A DNA stretch of 64,000 nt from Plicaturopsis crispa FD-325 SS-3 (Eukaryota; Basidiomycota; Agaricomycetes; Amylocorticiales; Amylocorticiaceae). Each line of letters starts with the position of its first letter. Position 1 is the first letter of the stretch. Below the pieces are notes generated by a model that did no database searches, was not told the origin of the DNA, and saw nothing but the letters and a program-made list of their open reading frames with translations. This document shows, piece by piece, positions 47,673-59,524 of the stretch. A program made the position numbers and the translations under genes. Location of the stretch: positions 123,167 through 187,166 of the forward strand of contig KN832559.1 in the NCBI GenBank assembly GCA_000827205.1. Direction: 5' to 3'.

Positions 47673-48670
47673 ATGGCCGATGCGCGTACACCAGCATTGC
47701 TAGCCCATGTCCTCTCCCAGATGCAGGCCAACCTCGACTTTCTCCTCCGTGAGGGTTATATCGCCCCTGACGATGCCAATGCAATCTCCGAGCGCTTGAG
47801 CGCTGTATCCGTTGACGGTTCCAACGCCACCTCGCGCGCCAACTCCGTAGGCAGGCGGAGTATGCCGTCGCCAGCGATCCCCGTCCAAGCCCCCGCCCAG
47901 ATGCAAGCGCGTGCGATATGGGGGTACAATGAAGATGGACATGTACGTGAACAACTAAGCACACCCCTTACCGCGATCCAAACTTTCATTAGGACCCTGC
48001 GGACCTGTCGTTCCCCGCAGACGCGTTAATCACTGTTGTGGCTGAAGTAAACGCCGATTGGTGGCGAGGCAGTTACAATGGTCGCGAGGCTCTCTTCCCC
48101 TCCGCGTACGTTGAGCGCGTCGCCGTTTCAATGCCGACAGCGAGCTCTCCTGCAAATAATGCCCCTGTAACTGCGCGCCGACTTCCCCCTGCGTCCACTG
48201 GGACCAAGAAACCCTACAAGCCGTTCGGTGCGGCATTGCATGGCACTGATCTCCCTCCTACGTCTCCGCCCCCGCAGACGCAGCAGGTGCCTTATTTCTT
48301 CTCCTCCTCGTTTGCACAAGCGTGCTGACTCCCCATACAGGTCCAAGCAGCACCAGTAAACTCGGTTGGGTTGCAGGAAGACCCCGGCCAGGCGCAGAAG
48401 AAGAGCAAGTTCGGCAAATATGGGAACACCATGGCGCATAGCGCTGCCGGAGGAGTAGGATTCGGTGCTGGTGCGTTTTCGTTTCTCGGATATTGTTTGT
48501 GCCCGCGGCCGTTGCGTATCGGATTACGGTGGCTCGATGCGGGCAGGGGAATGCCGCAGGGGTCCTCTCGCTGTATTCGATAACTCGTCTACTTCTGTTG
48601 TCGTCGAAACTGACGCTTCCTCCTTGCAGGGGCTGCGATTGGTGGTGGTCTCGTTCGTGCTATCTTCTAA
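47673..48670 (+). CDS. SH3-domain protein (paralogue 2)
   Basis: Same architecture as the gene at 37,497: helical start (TPALLAHVLSQMQANLDFLL), an SH3 domain with MQARAIWGYNED, DPADLSFPADALITVVAE, VNADWWRGSYNG and ALFPSAYVERV, a shorter Pro/Ser linker, and the conserved C terminus (SKFGKYGNTMAHSAAGG, VGFGAG, then GGGLVRAIF). The intron before the last exon falls after FGAG exactly as in paralogue 1, so the duplication kept the gene structure. The linker lacks the PPPQSYGG repeats. An intron splits the SH3 domain after YNEDGH. Confidence 0.84.
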
Positions 48671-49039
48671 GTGCACCCATTGCACCCACTAGGATTATTT
48701 TCCCTCATTTCTGGACTTTTATTTATCACTTACTCGGCTTTCATCGACCTTCGTTAGCCACCTCCAGTCCCATCTCTCTCTCTAGGCGTCAACTCGAACG
48801 GACACACTGTGGCGTGTCCTCGTAGTATACCCACTAGGAATCGGGCGTCTGTAATTTATCTATCGCGTCGTCGCATGGCATCTACGCAATTCCTTGACCC
48901 ATCGTCAGGTCTTCGTGCTTTCTAAATTTAATCGGACCGTCATTGAATGTAAGTACTCGATATCAATATTCAACGCTCAACATTCACTGTTCTACACCAA
49001 TTACTGTCATGATTAAACTGACAAGCCACGGTCTCCATG
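48671..49039. other. intergenic between convergent genes
   Basis: About 370 bases with no gene; AT-rich around 48,900-48,990 (TAAATTTAATCGG, CAATATTCAACGCTCAAC). It presumably contains the 3' ends of both flanking transcripts. Confidence 0.5.
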
Positions 49040-50107
49040 TTATGTAGTCTTGACAGTCGCACCGACTGCGTCTGAGTGGTCCTCGGGCTTCACGACTTTC
49101 TTCGATAACAGCGTCCGTATTCTTCGAAACCCGAGCTCGTGTCCTGGGGCGTATAGCTCGTAAGTCGTTGGTTTTCCGTATGCGATCTGCGCTGTCTTGA
49201 TCTAAGAAATTGTGAGTCAGTAGCGCAGCACTTGTTCTCTCTTCACCTACTTACCAGGATGTCTGATGTAAGGCCCTTGATCGGAGACGCTGAGCTACGG
49301 AAACGGTGCGTGCGATATAAAATATTGTCCAGCGCAGGTAGCTCCCGGTCATTCACGTTCTACAAATGAACGGCACAATGTATGAGACTCGGCACAGGAG
49401 CCCCGTGAAGAGGGAAATTATGCTCACGTAGAGGTCTTCGTCGAAAGGCCAATCGCTGCTGCGTTTGCTCACGAGCGGCTCGTTGGCGGCTAATGAAGGG
49501 TCGAGTAGCGCCTCGAGAGGATGATCAAATATTAAGTCAACCTCGCTGGGTGACGCCACTAGCGTGTCCAAAACGGAGACATCCGTCAGGATGGCCACGA
49601 CGGGTGTGACAAGGAGCAAACTCTTCGACAAGAACGGCTCTAAAAGACACAATGTGTGTACATGCGGGGAATTCAAGGGAAGCCCGACCTCCTCATTTGC
49701 CTCTCTGTACTTCAGAAATAGCACCCTTATTAACTGTAGTGCGCGGTGAAGGTATGCGAAGCGACTCACGGCGGTCTCTACAAAATTCTTGTCTTCTGGG
49801 TCCACCTTTCCCCCAGGCAGAGCGGTCTCACCGGGATGTGCCCGCAGGGTCTTTGAACGTGTTGTCAAAATCACCCTGAGCAGCCCGGCACGCTCGAAGA
49901 GGACAACTAGAACAGCTGCAAGCTTCGAAGGAGGTTGCTCTGATCTGGGTGTAGGTCATAGTATGCCACAGGACGATATTGACGAAGATCGACGGACAAA
50001 TCTGGCCTCTCGAGCTCATGGCGAAGCAATGATTCTACGCAGTTCTGTGTCTTCGGTGACAACTTTGCGAGTTCTGCGGCTGGAACTTCATATCGGGTTG
50101 GTGACAT
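49040..50107 (-). CDS. Nudix hydrolase, CoA pyrophosphatase type (PCD1/NUDT7)
   Basis: Enzymes of this group cleave CoA or acyl-CoA at the pyrophosphate, often in peroxisomes. The minus-strand exons read LAAVLVVLFERAGLLRVILT, then the UPF0035-type signature TTRSKTLRAHPGETALPGGK and the Nudix box GGKVDPEDKNFVETA joined to YREANEEVGL, giving the full G-x5-E-x7-RE-x2-EE-x-G pattern. LEPFLSKSLLLVTPVVAIL, FDHPLEALLDP and WPFDEDLY follow. The intron interrupts the Nudix helix between ETA and YREANEE. The C terminus (VKTT) has no obvious peroxisomal signal. Start is the ATG at 50105-50107. Confidence 0.83.
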
Positions 50108-50493
50108 CTATACGAGAGGGATTGAAAGGTGAAGTTTTGGTGACCTAGGAGGGTTATAAGTCACGGATAGCCTCGATAGAGTGCAAGTAGTGGTCAGACA
50201 GGACTCACAGTAATATCGTTCGAAGGTCGTGACCATAATCGCGCTTCGGCCGATAGGCAATTGGAGGCTCTGACAGTGACAATTGTCTAGCAGTGTCGCA
50301 GAAAAGGAGGGCAGAAAAAAACATTGATAAAACAAGATGGGTACGACACGCGAGAGATGACACTGGTAGGATACATAGGTTGAATAATGTTAACGACACG
50401 ACACGCAATGGAAGAAAGCAAGACAGCAAACGAGACGAGACATATCCAAGATCAAGTCCAAGAAATAGAGATAAAGAAAACACAGTCTACAGA
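50108..50493. other. intergenic, no gene recognised
   Basis: Roughly 390 bases between the Nudix start and the stop of the large disordered protein gene. The plus strand is purine-rich (GAGATAAAGAAAACAC near 50,468). It should contain the Nudix promoter. Confidence 0.45.
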
Positions 50494-53411
50494 TCATCGC
50501 TTGCCTTTCGCTTTCACCGTAGCGTGCCTGGGCGGGTGATAATCGTCCTCGTCGCCAACATCATCATACTCGTCGTCCTCCTCGGCACCTTCGACATATC
50601 CAACCCCCATAAACACAGGAGCACCTCCCGCGCCGCCGTGCGCCAGGAAGCCTTTGTGTTTGCTACGGGTTCCAACACCCGTCAAGACGCCACTGTCGAG
50701 ATCTGCATCTCTCAACTCCTCATCGAGCGTGAGGCGCCGCTTGTGCTTGCCCGCGGAAGCAACGCTCGCCTCGCGTGTGTTATGTCGCGATGCACCAGAT
50801 ACCATAGATCCCTGCCGCGACCCAGTGCCAGAGCGTTGCCGCGACGCAGAGCGGGAAATCGGGGACCCCATCGCCTGTTTGGACACTGCTGCCTTTTTCT
50901 TCGACGCTGGGTGAGGCGTCCCACGCACTCTTGGTTTTGCCTTCGGAACAATGATCTCACCGTCGTTCTCGGAGAACGAAAGTGACAGAGGGTCGTCGTC
51001 GTCGTCGTCTTCTGAGGCACGCGGATGGGGGGTGCTTGGAACGCGCCCGCGACTGCGGGTGGGCGGTCGCGGTTTCCGTGGCGTATCGACTGGCATTGGC
51101 GACGTGGGCGGGCGTTTTGAAAACATGCTATCCAGCCTACGATACTGCTGGGGCGAGATTGCACCGGCTCTTCCGTACTGTGTGTAGCGCGGCTCATGGT
51201 CCATGTCGACATCGATGACCTCACGATGGGAAGCTTTGCTTGCAACGGCTTCGGGCGGTGGGACAACAGGCGGTGTCGAGGGAACTTCATCGGGACTGGT
51301 GCCGCTATCGGGTTCATTATCGGAGCAGAGAGAGGGCGTTGCAAGGTCCGCCTCAGTAGATACCGAGGGCCAAGTGCGGTTCCCGGGATGGACCCGGGAT
51401 GGAAGTGGATGAGACGGACCAGCGGATGTTACAGGAAGGCCCTGGAAGCGCGAGCTTGGCAAGCTTCGACCCACTGCGGTTGACGTAGACGCATACGAGT
51501 TCGTGGCAGTGGACGCGATGGATCGACGTTTCAGTGCTGTATCTATATTTTCTTAGATTTAGAAATCAATTTCCTTGCGAATGTGGTGACTTACGAAGTG
51601 TATCCTGAAACTCGTCGCGTTTGCGCTTCTCGCCGAGCCTCTCTTGTCCAGCCCGGGTGTCAAATGGCAAGGAAGGTCTCGCAGGTACGGCAAATCTCGA
51701 TGGACCACTCCCAGAGGCACTGCTGGTGCTTCGGGCCAATGCGCTGGTCCCTGCCATCGACGAGGTAGCCGAACTTGCAGGTGCGCCCTGAGCCCCGCCG
51801 CTTACTTTTCTGAGTCGTACCGTCTTCATCTCGTTGAGAAATGCCGCCATCTTGTCTGACGGTACGTTGACTGTGGGCTGTCCTTGACGTTTTGCTCTAG
51901 AGCCAAGCGCGGGCCCGTTGATGGGGGCTTCGACGGGCGTGCCGGTATGTTTGAGGGCTGCGCGTGCGGAGGCGAAGAGCGAATCGGAGGTCGCCCTTGT
52001 GGCAGCAGGCAACCGCGATTTTACACCTGGAAGGGGAAGGGGCGGTGGGGGAGGCGGCGGTGGTGGTGGCGGTAGGTGCATATTACGGGTGTCCGATGCG
52101 CTAGAAACTGCCGGTCGTCTCAATAGCTGATATGGGGCTGGTTAGCGTACTCTTAATTATGCACTCAAAATTAACTCACCTCTGCCTTCAAACGCATAAT
52201 CTCTTCCTCAAGCATCTTAATCCGCTCCTTGTTTTTGCTGTTTTCCTTCGCCGCATCGTCATTCTTGTCCTGCTCCCACCGTCTCTCGTTTGCGTGTTGC
52301 TCCTCCCGAGCTACTACGAGCTCCCGCTCCTTACCCCGTACGCGGATGTCGGCCGATGTATCAGCCTCGGATATCGGAATCGCCGTCGCCCTGTCACGGT
52401 GTGTAAGGGGTACATATTCCTCCTCGACCGCTCTCTGTTTCCCCTTCGCCTTCTCGCTGAGACCATCGCCGTCCCGACACTGCCTCTTCTCCCTACGATT
52501 CCCGGGTGAGACACTTGGACTGGGTAGCAAAATCGACGCGTCTGCGCCATCGTCAGTGACTACGAATCGGCTCACAGCTTCCTTCACAGATGGTACAGCC
52601 CGAGGGCGGAGGGGCGATGAAGGTACGTGCTCGGGTGAAGCTTCACGCCTGGAGGCACGGGGATCCGATGGACCTGCACCGCTAACTCTGGACGGTTGGT
52701 GCGAATCGAATCGAACGTGTTGCTCATCTTCATCTGGGGAATCGGGTTCCAGCGAGGTGGAACGGGGAAATAGAGAACCAGGCATGGAAATCGAGGATCG
52801 CCTTCGGAGAGCAGGTTTCTGCTGCTTTGGTGACGGGGATCGCGAGTGAACGGACACAGTGTATTCTGAGGGGATGAATTGAGTAGCTGAGAGGTCTACC
52901 AAATGCGAAAGTGAGCTGACCGGTTTCCTCGTCTTCGACGGCAGATGCTTCTTGCTCTGGGGCCGCTACACGCGCCTGTGGTGTACCATTCCGTCGCCCA
53001 TGTGCATCGCTACGAGACTGAGGGAGTATGCCTCTAGGGCTAGATTGCGATGGGCTAGCGGGCGAAGCAACCCGCCGTCTGCCCTCACGGTCGCGCCCGT
53101 GTCGCTTAACCTCGTCCGTTCGTCCTCTGTGCCTTTTCTTCGTCCTGTGCACACCATTCGCGGGTCCCTTCGAGCGCCTAGCATAATCTCGCGGATCCTA
53201 GTATAAGAAAACACGTCGCAGCGATCATGAGCACCGGCTTCACCAGCGAGGACCCAACTCAGCGCACCTCGTCTTGCACCGTTCCCCCCGTAGCATTCGT
53301 CACGAACGACTCGATTTCGCGTGACACAAAGCTGAACACATTGGATAATAGACCAGAATTAGATGAAGAAGGCGGCGGCGGGGAATGGCGGCGGGGGTCG
53401 CGCTCAGCCAT
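50494..53411 (-). CDS. large disordered hypothetical protein with coiled coil
   Basis: Five or so minus-strand exons join to about 800 residues. The start is the ATG at 53409-53411 (MAERDPRRHSPPPPSSS, then LLSNVFSFVSREIESFVTNA, perhaps a short conserved helix). Basic KKRHRGRTDEVKRHGRDREG, a serine/proline stretch and a coiled coil follow (ENSKNKERIKMLEEEIMRLK). Next comes a polyproline run near 52,040-52,075, a KMAAFLNEMKTVRLRKVS helix, acidic EDDDDDD, many SRS/RQRSGTGSRQGS blocks and an acidic C terminus (GVGYVEGAEEDDEYDDVG). No catalytic domain was recognised. Polyproline followed by MAAFLNEMKTVRLRK is loosely reminiscent of actin regulators, but no function is assigned. Confidence 0.6.
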
Positions 53412-53807
53412 GCGTCGAAAATTGGTGGTGCAGGTTCAAGAACAGGGGAAAAACAAAACCAAATTCCGAATTCGGAATCGTCCGCTCTTGTCCTCGAATA
53501 CAAGTCGCTTCAAATGGACTTCAAATTTGTCCTTGTCCACTGCTCGGCGCTGCTGTTCCAAAATTTGACGGGGGGTAGCATGTATTCATAAACTGACTAC
53601 TGTTTACTAGCAAAGATAATTTAACGTCCCGTCCAAGGAGCATATGCAGTACGTCGATGTACACGCAGGCCGATAGCGACCGACCCACGGCGAAAGCGAG
53701 GCGAACGAGCAAAAAAGAAAGGTATAAGTCCGGCAGTCAGAGAAATGCTACATTCATCGTCATCAACCAAATCAAAAAGGAACGGAATATATAGCGCAAA
53801 TCGTCAA
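53412..53807. other. intergenic, no gene recognised
   Basis: About 400 bases upstream of the disordered protein gene and downstream of the MARVEL-like gene. It carries a short repeat of CCAAATTCCGAATTCGG type near 53,458 (a near-palindrome) and should contain the promoter of the gene at 50,494-53,411. Confidence 0.45.
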
Positions 53808-55351
53808 TTAGCGATAGCCTTGATACGACTCATAGCTCGGGGGCACGGCCGCTGGCGGAACGGGTGCGCTACCCGCAATGGACGCACGGACGGCGGCGTA
53901 GGGGTCTGCGTATTGCATCGTTCGACTGATGCGCGCCGCCTCCGCAGCGGCTGGAGATGCGGGTACAGGTCCAGGACCCGCGGCCGGGGAAACGCCACCG
54001 AAGCCACTTGGGGCGGGGTCTGAGAATGCACCGTACATATCCATACTGGGCCGCCCCGCAGCAGGTGCGCTGTATCCTGTGCCCGACGACGGCGCACCGG
54101 AATAACGGTTCACATCTGAAAACGGCGAGTGCGAGGAGTTGGAGTTATCGATTGGTGGGATGCGTGGCGGGAGTGAGGATGAATGGTATGCTGATTCTTC
54201 GTCGGCGTTTTCGTCGTCTTCAAACTCCTCGTTGATGGACATCGGGTGCTCAAAGGGTGGGTCTCGCGGACGGGACGACTTGTTTTGGCGCCAGTCCCAG
54301 ATAAGCACACCAAGCGACGCGAGCCAGAACCCTGTTTCAGAGGGTGAGTCCAGATACACAGAGCCAAGGCAGTACGACGCACCAAAGCAAAGCCAAAGGA
54401 AAACGGCACCCGCTTTCTTCGTGTTACACCACCCAGATAGACCATCCTTGAAGTCGCTGCCTTTGTCTTGATTTGGGTCGTTATCTGGGTTCTTGCACCC
54501 AGGTTCCGTCCAGGCAGAGATAGTCACGACGAACCTACACATGCGGGATAAGTATAGTAGGCCTGCACGACCATTGCACACGTACGCAATAATGAGGGAC
54601 GCGGTCGTGCCAGCGCCTGTGAGGATGAACGCGACGCGATCTTCCTTGAGCGCACGCGCAAGACGCGCGAATCTGTCGTATTTCTCGTACGCGACGGGTA
54701 TCAAGAGCATGAACAGGGACAAGAATATCCCTGCGACGGTTATGAATATTGCGAACCCGGACAGGCCAGCTGTACGTGGCACGATTAGCGATGACGCGTG
54801 TCAGAATGGGAACAGGACATACATGGACCGACTCCCCAGTGAGCCTGGAAGCTCGCGACACTGGCGAAACATGCCATGGCAAGGAAGTTGAAGAAAATTT
54901 GCGACGAGTGGAATATGATCGTCGGCTTCGACACGATCATCTGCGCGTCAGAAACGTGTCAGCAAAAAGTATCACGAATACGACACGCCAGAGAAAGATG
55001 AACCCATATACAGCCAACCCATAGCAGCAGAACGAAGAGGAGGAATACTAGCGACCCCGACGAGGAGACCATCCATGAAAAAGTGGGAGTGGAACATAGG
55101 CTGTGTTACGTAACTCAAGTTCGAACCACTCTATGCACCGCAGTCGCACCCGGCATGCCGCCAACGCGTACGGCGGACGAAAGTACTATACGGAAACGAA
55201 AGAGAAAGCTGGTCCTCACATCGTCTTCAAAGGGCACCATCCCATGTCCACCCCCAATCCCACCAGACATTGACGTCGACACAGGTCGCGAATCATTTCC
55301 TGCAGGCAGAACTCTCTTGAGGCCATCCGTTATTCGGTCCAGGAGAGGCAT
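53808..55351 (-). CDS. MARVEL-like multi-pass membrane protein
   Basis: Predicted transmembrane segments are FFNFLAMACFASVAS, GFAIFITVAGIFLSLFMLLI, VAFILTGAGTTASLIIAFVV and KKAGAVFLWLCFGASYCLGS, typical of fungal MARVEL/Sur7-like families. A cytosolic tail rich in Pro, Ser, Asp and Tyr follows, ending SYESYQGYR. An extracellular-loop motif ISAWTEPGCKNP with a later GWC may form a disulfide. The intron after IIA (51 nt, donor GTACGT) has no stop, so a retained form would stay in frame. The start is uncertain: MPLLDRITDGLKRVL at 55,351 joins by phase-0 introns to PMFHSHFFMDG and MIVSKPTIIFHSSQ. An alternative start is the ATG at 55,072. Confidence 0.65.
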
Positions 55352-55738
55352 TGCGTCTAATTATGCGAAGAGACTTTCTTGAATGGAGCGAGCAGCGTGC
55401 GTTATCGATGCGTAACGGTCGTAACCTCGTAGGCAGGCTGAAGATGTAGGGTCGCGCGATATCGTGGAGGTTCAGTTACAAAGTCAAATAAAGAGGAATC
55501 TGCGTCAGGACGCTGAGACCAAGCGGGGCTGTACAATGGCTGTGACGGCGGGAGAAGAAATATACGGCGTTGGACGACGACAAGGCAATGCAGAAACTGC
55601 GCAAGACACCGACGGCGGCGGCGAGTACTGAAATCATTGCATTCGCTTAGTCAGCATGTACTGAACGCCAGAACGAAAAATCACGATTTCTACTTCTGCT
55701 CCAGCTTCAAGTGATTTTATCTGTAAAATAACGATAAC
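55352..55738. promoter_or_regulatory. divergent promoter, MARVEL-like / pICln
   Basis: 387 bases between divergent starts. The pICln side is AT-rich just before the ATG (GATTTTATCTGTAAAATAACG). No specific sites were recognised. Confidence 0.45.
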
Positions 55739-56685
55739 ATGGCAACAAACGAGGCCCCGCTCATAACCGCTCTCTCATCGGTGCCGCCATTTATCTCCCC
55801 GGAAGAGCACCGCACCCTTTCCGCCTCCACACCTGCCGCGTTTGCAGATATCCCGCCCATCGGACGCCATGTCCAGGAGCGCGTCCGTATCACATTCGAT
55901 CCCCCGGCAGCAGACATCCACGTTCCGGGCCCAAACGAGCTTGGCACGCTGTATATCATCGACAGGTGCGTAGCATCTATTCTACAATTGTACCGCTATT
56001 TACGTCCTTTTTTCACGTAGTGCATTGGTGTACATGTCCAACTCTGGGCAGGGATTCGCCATCGCCTACCCTGCCATCACGCTCCATGCTGTAACGCGCG
56101 CGAATCCTGCAGAGCCTGCTATCTACTGCCAACTCGACGAACACCCCGCGTCCGACGACGGCGGCGAGATGCGGGAGCTGACTATCGTTCCAGAAGACAT
56201 CAACAGTGGTGCGTGTATCTCTCTCTTCTTTATGATCTCTCCTACTGAGGGACAGTACGTAGTGGATCCGATATTTGAAGCGCTCTCACTCTGTGCATCC
56301 CTTCACCCAGACCCGTTCTCCCCTACAGATGACGACGACGACGCGTTCATCGACGCGGACAGTGCAGGCTTCGAGGTCTTTAATGGCGATGAAGGGGAGG
56401 AGCTCAGTGAGGTGGGAAGGGTGCGTGGCCACCGCTATCAGCCGTATTAGGAGGATCATTCATTCCATCTGCCCTTTCGTTGCTGCGTCTACTTTCTCCT
56501 GCGCTGGAACTCCCTAGGCTGCACTCGAGCACCTTGAATCTATCATTGTCTATCCCACCGATCACGTCACTGCCGATGCCCCCACTACGACGGAGGTTCC
56601 TCCTGTTTCTACCGAGACCGAGGATGCTACTTCCTCTGCCGAGCCTGCACCAGAAAAAGGCCCAACAATAAATGGCACAGGATGA
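55739..56685 (+). CDS. CLNS1A: pICln / methylosome subunit
   Basis: pICln is the PRMT5-methylosome partner that binds Sm proteins before snRNP assembly. Exons 55739-55965, 56021-56208, 56263-56420 and 56518-56685 sum to 247 codons. The PH-like fold reads VRITFDPPAADI, NELGTLYIIDSALVYMSNSG, GFAIAYPAITLHAVTR and IYCQLDEHP. RELTIVPEDINS and DPIFEALSLCASLHPDP follow, then an acidic run DDDDDAFIDADSAGFEVF and the helix AALEHLESIIVYPTD. The tail is acidic and Thr/Pro-rich (PAPEKGPTINGTG). Length and order match the family. Confidence 0.85.
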
Positions 56686-56993
56686 AGAGACGAGAGGGCA
56701 TACAAATAGTGGTCGAGCGGGATGTTAGTGCATGATCTAGGCGCATATAGCTGCAAGCCTGCAAAATGTATTTTACTAATGTATGAATTCTACGCCCCTT
56801 ACCTACCTACATGTCGACTCGTACAGCTTCTCAGGCGGCGTCCAGGTTGTATTGTGTGCTTGGTGGACTTTAAAATTGAGACTCGAGACATAGACATGCA
56901 AGTTTTGTCGGCGCGGCCCGTCGCGGGATCAATATGTACTTGTCGGCTGATACGCGTCTGGCCCGAGGCTGAGGCACGCCAACTTTGGTAAGA

Positions 56994-57034
56994 TAGTTAT
57001 TCGGAAAAGCCGGCACGGCTGTCCCGAATAACTA
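56994..57034. repeat. 41-nt near-perfect palindrome (cruciform)
   Basis: Outer arms TAGTTATTCGG (56994-57004) and CCGAATAACTA (57024-57034) are exact reverse complements. Inside them AGCCG (57008-57012) and CGGCT (57016-57020) also pair around GCA. A second GC-rich inverted repeat, CGGCGCC...GGCGCCG, lies about 15 bases downstream. The element sits in a gene-free stretch of about 1.1 kb (56,686-57,781). Function unknown. Confidence 0.8.
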
Positions 57035-57302
57035 CACCGCGTGAAATGCGGCGCCCCCAGGCGGCGCCGTTAAGAATCGCGCCTTGCAGGTTCAGAATCC
57101 AGATTCCTCGTATGCAATCACGTGCGCCCCTTCGCGCTCTCGCAGCCGCTAAGGCGCGCGAACGGCGACAAAAAATTGGATCGCACAGTAAGTGCATGTG
57201 GAAGCTAGATACACTGCATAAGTAGATCATGTATTATTGTATACGCGACAAATCTTGTCTCGCCAAAAAACGATTGAGTAAGACCTTGGCTGGAAAAAAA
57301 GA

Positions 57303-57394
57303 ACGCCCCGAGTGAGACTCGAACTTGAACCGCTTCGACGTCATAGCCAAAATGCTCAAATCAACGATCAACGCTACGACTGAGCCACCGCACC
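57303..57394 (-). tRNA. tRNA-like Pol III element, probably a relic
   Basis: On the minus strand an A-box-like TGGCTCAGTCGTAGC is followed about 50 bases later by a B-box-like AGTTCGAGTCT, then CACTCGGGGCG and a run of seven T (57294-57300), a Pol III terminator. However, the presumed acceptor ends (GGTGCGG and CGGGGCG) and the T stem do not pair well, and no anticodon arm could be chosen with confidence. It is therefore a degenerate tRNA or tRNA-derived sequence, not a confirmed tRNA gene. Confidence 0.35.
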
Positions 57395-57781
57395 AATGGA
57401 ATGTTTGGACATTGTATTGTATATATACCCTTCTTTCATATACACACGAGCTCTAGCTTTGCCCCCACTGAATTTTTCTCGTTTTCGGTTTGGGTTTACC
57501 CGCCGAAACCCTATGTTTTCATGTCAAAGGCTCATGGCACACAGACACAGTACTAACGGTACTCGCAAAGATTATGCGGCTGGCTGGTGCGCGAAACCTG
57601 GGTCTCCGGAATCCCGCTCTTTCAGCGCGCCCCCGACGCCCCGCCTTGCCAAATCGGGAACATCATAGTGATTCATCACGATTATTTAAAAGTACCGAAT
57701 CGCTATCATACCAAAGTACTACGTACTCGCCGAGGCTCTGTGCCGACTGCACTGACCGCCACCACATCCTAGGCGGTCGAT

Positions 57782-59524
57782 ATGTTTTCCCTTCGTCCAG
57801 CCCTGCCACTCAGGCAAGCCCTCAAGCGCAAGCCCACGGCGCCGCATATACGATGCATACAACCCTCAAAATTTGTATACTCCAGGCGCACATTGAATAC
57901 TGGCCACCCCCGCGCCCAGGCTGCTGCCGCCTTGCACGCTATCGAGGCACACCGACCACAGCCCATAGCAGATGCTGACGAGACCCCAATCGTGAGCACG
58001 GACGACAGTCGGGTAGCAATTGGTTGGGACACACGGACATGGTCGCGATTGTGAGTGTTATATGGGACGGCCAATCTACCCTCACTGATTGACTGTATGT
58101 GCAGTAACTTCGTATGGCTGCGGGATCACTGCCGCTGCCCATCTTGTTTCCACTCGGTCACAAAACAGCGGCTGGTGGACACCTTCGCCGTAGGTTCCAT
58201 GTTCGATTTGCCCTTGCGCCGAGCCTAATCCCGGCAATGGTAGATACCCCCTGATATCAAGCCCCTGCATGTCGAGCCGACTCCAGACGGCTTACATATT
58301 ACTTGGCCAGAGTCCCCGCCGCATGAGGCGCTGTATCCCTGGTCATGGCTTCGTACGAACTCATACGACCCATCGTTTGCACGGCCGCCATCTGAGTGCG
58401 TGCCTACCACTTCTTCTCATAATCTATCTAACCACACCGTCGTTAGAAAAATATTATGGGGATCCAAAATTGCTCAGGCCCCACCGCGGGTGACGTTCGA
58501 AGATGTGATGAATGCGGAGGACGGGCGTGGGGTATGGAGGTGGCTGCGTGCTGTGGTTCGTACGTGCTACCTTCGCAATGAATAGGGACTGAGAGCATGT
58601 GACAGGACAAATTCGGATTCTGTTTTGTGTCGGGTGTTCCTACGACTCCCGAGGCCACGGAAGCGCTGTCTCGACGTATTGGCTTCATCCGGGAGACACA
58701 GTGTGCGTGGCATAGATTCTTACCGCGTTTCCCATACCTGACTTTTGTCACAGATGGTCGCTTCTGGGACTTTACGTCCGACTTTGCGAAAGGGGATACA
58801 GCGTACACCTCTCTCGCACTCAGTGCACATACAGACAACACATACTTTGTAAGCCCTTGTAAATCTTGCTGCCGACACCCATTGTATAATACCATCATAG
58901 ACCGATCCCTCCGGCCTCCAACTTTTCCACCTTCTCTCTCATGAGGGGACCGGCGGTTCTACTCTTCTAGTTGATGGCTTCTACACCGCATCCCTCCTCC
59001 GCTCGCTGCATCCGGACCTGCACGCAGTTCTCGCACGTGTCCCCGTCCCTGCCCACGCCGCCGGGGAGCCCGGGGCACTCTACAAGCCAAAGCTCGCGAA
59101 GCCTGCGCTGGAGTACGTGGGAGGTCCAGACGGCGAACTCGTACACGTGCGGTGGAATAACCACGATCGCAGCGCCTTGCGGGATGTCGCCGCGGGTGAT
59201 GTGGAGAGTTGGTATGCCGCCGCGCGTACATGGAACTCACTCCTCACTAGCGCAGACTCGGAGTATTGGGTACAGCTCGAGCCGGGGACGGCAATAGGTA
59301 TGTTTTTTCTATTGTGTGCCATTTCAAGGCTATAGGAAGGAGCTTTCATCTTCGCAGTCATCGACAACCACCGTGTGCTGCATGGGCGGTCTGCGTTCAC
59401 CGGTGCGCGCAGGATGTGCGGGGCGTACATTGGGTGGGACGAGTACCGGTCGAGGTTCTCAGTGCTCGAGGAGAAATACGGCGCCACCCAGGGTGCCGGA
59501 GGTATATGGAGCAGCGATTTCTAA
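57782..59524 (+). CDS. TMLHE: trimethyllysine dioxygenase (TMLHE, carnitine synthesis)
   Basis: An Fe(II)/2-oxoglutarate enzyme that hydroxylates trimethyllysine, the first step of carnitine synthesis, in mitochondria. The start MFSLRPALPLRQALKRK is basic and presequence-like. An N-terminal Zn-type motif follows (FNFVWLRDHCRCPSCFHSV), then LHVEPTPDGLHITWPES and ALYPWSWLRTNSYDPSF. The oxygenase domain has DKFGFCFVSGVPTTPEATE, the iron HxD in SLALSAHTDNTYF, EGTGGSTLLVDGF, the distal His block IDNHRVLHGRSAF and GARRMCGAYIGWDEYRSR, which ends these enzymes and distinguishes them from butyrobetaine hydroxylase. About nine short introns all joined in frame. Ends WSSDF at the TAA 59522-59524. Confidence 0.87.
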
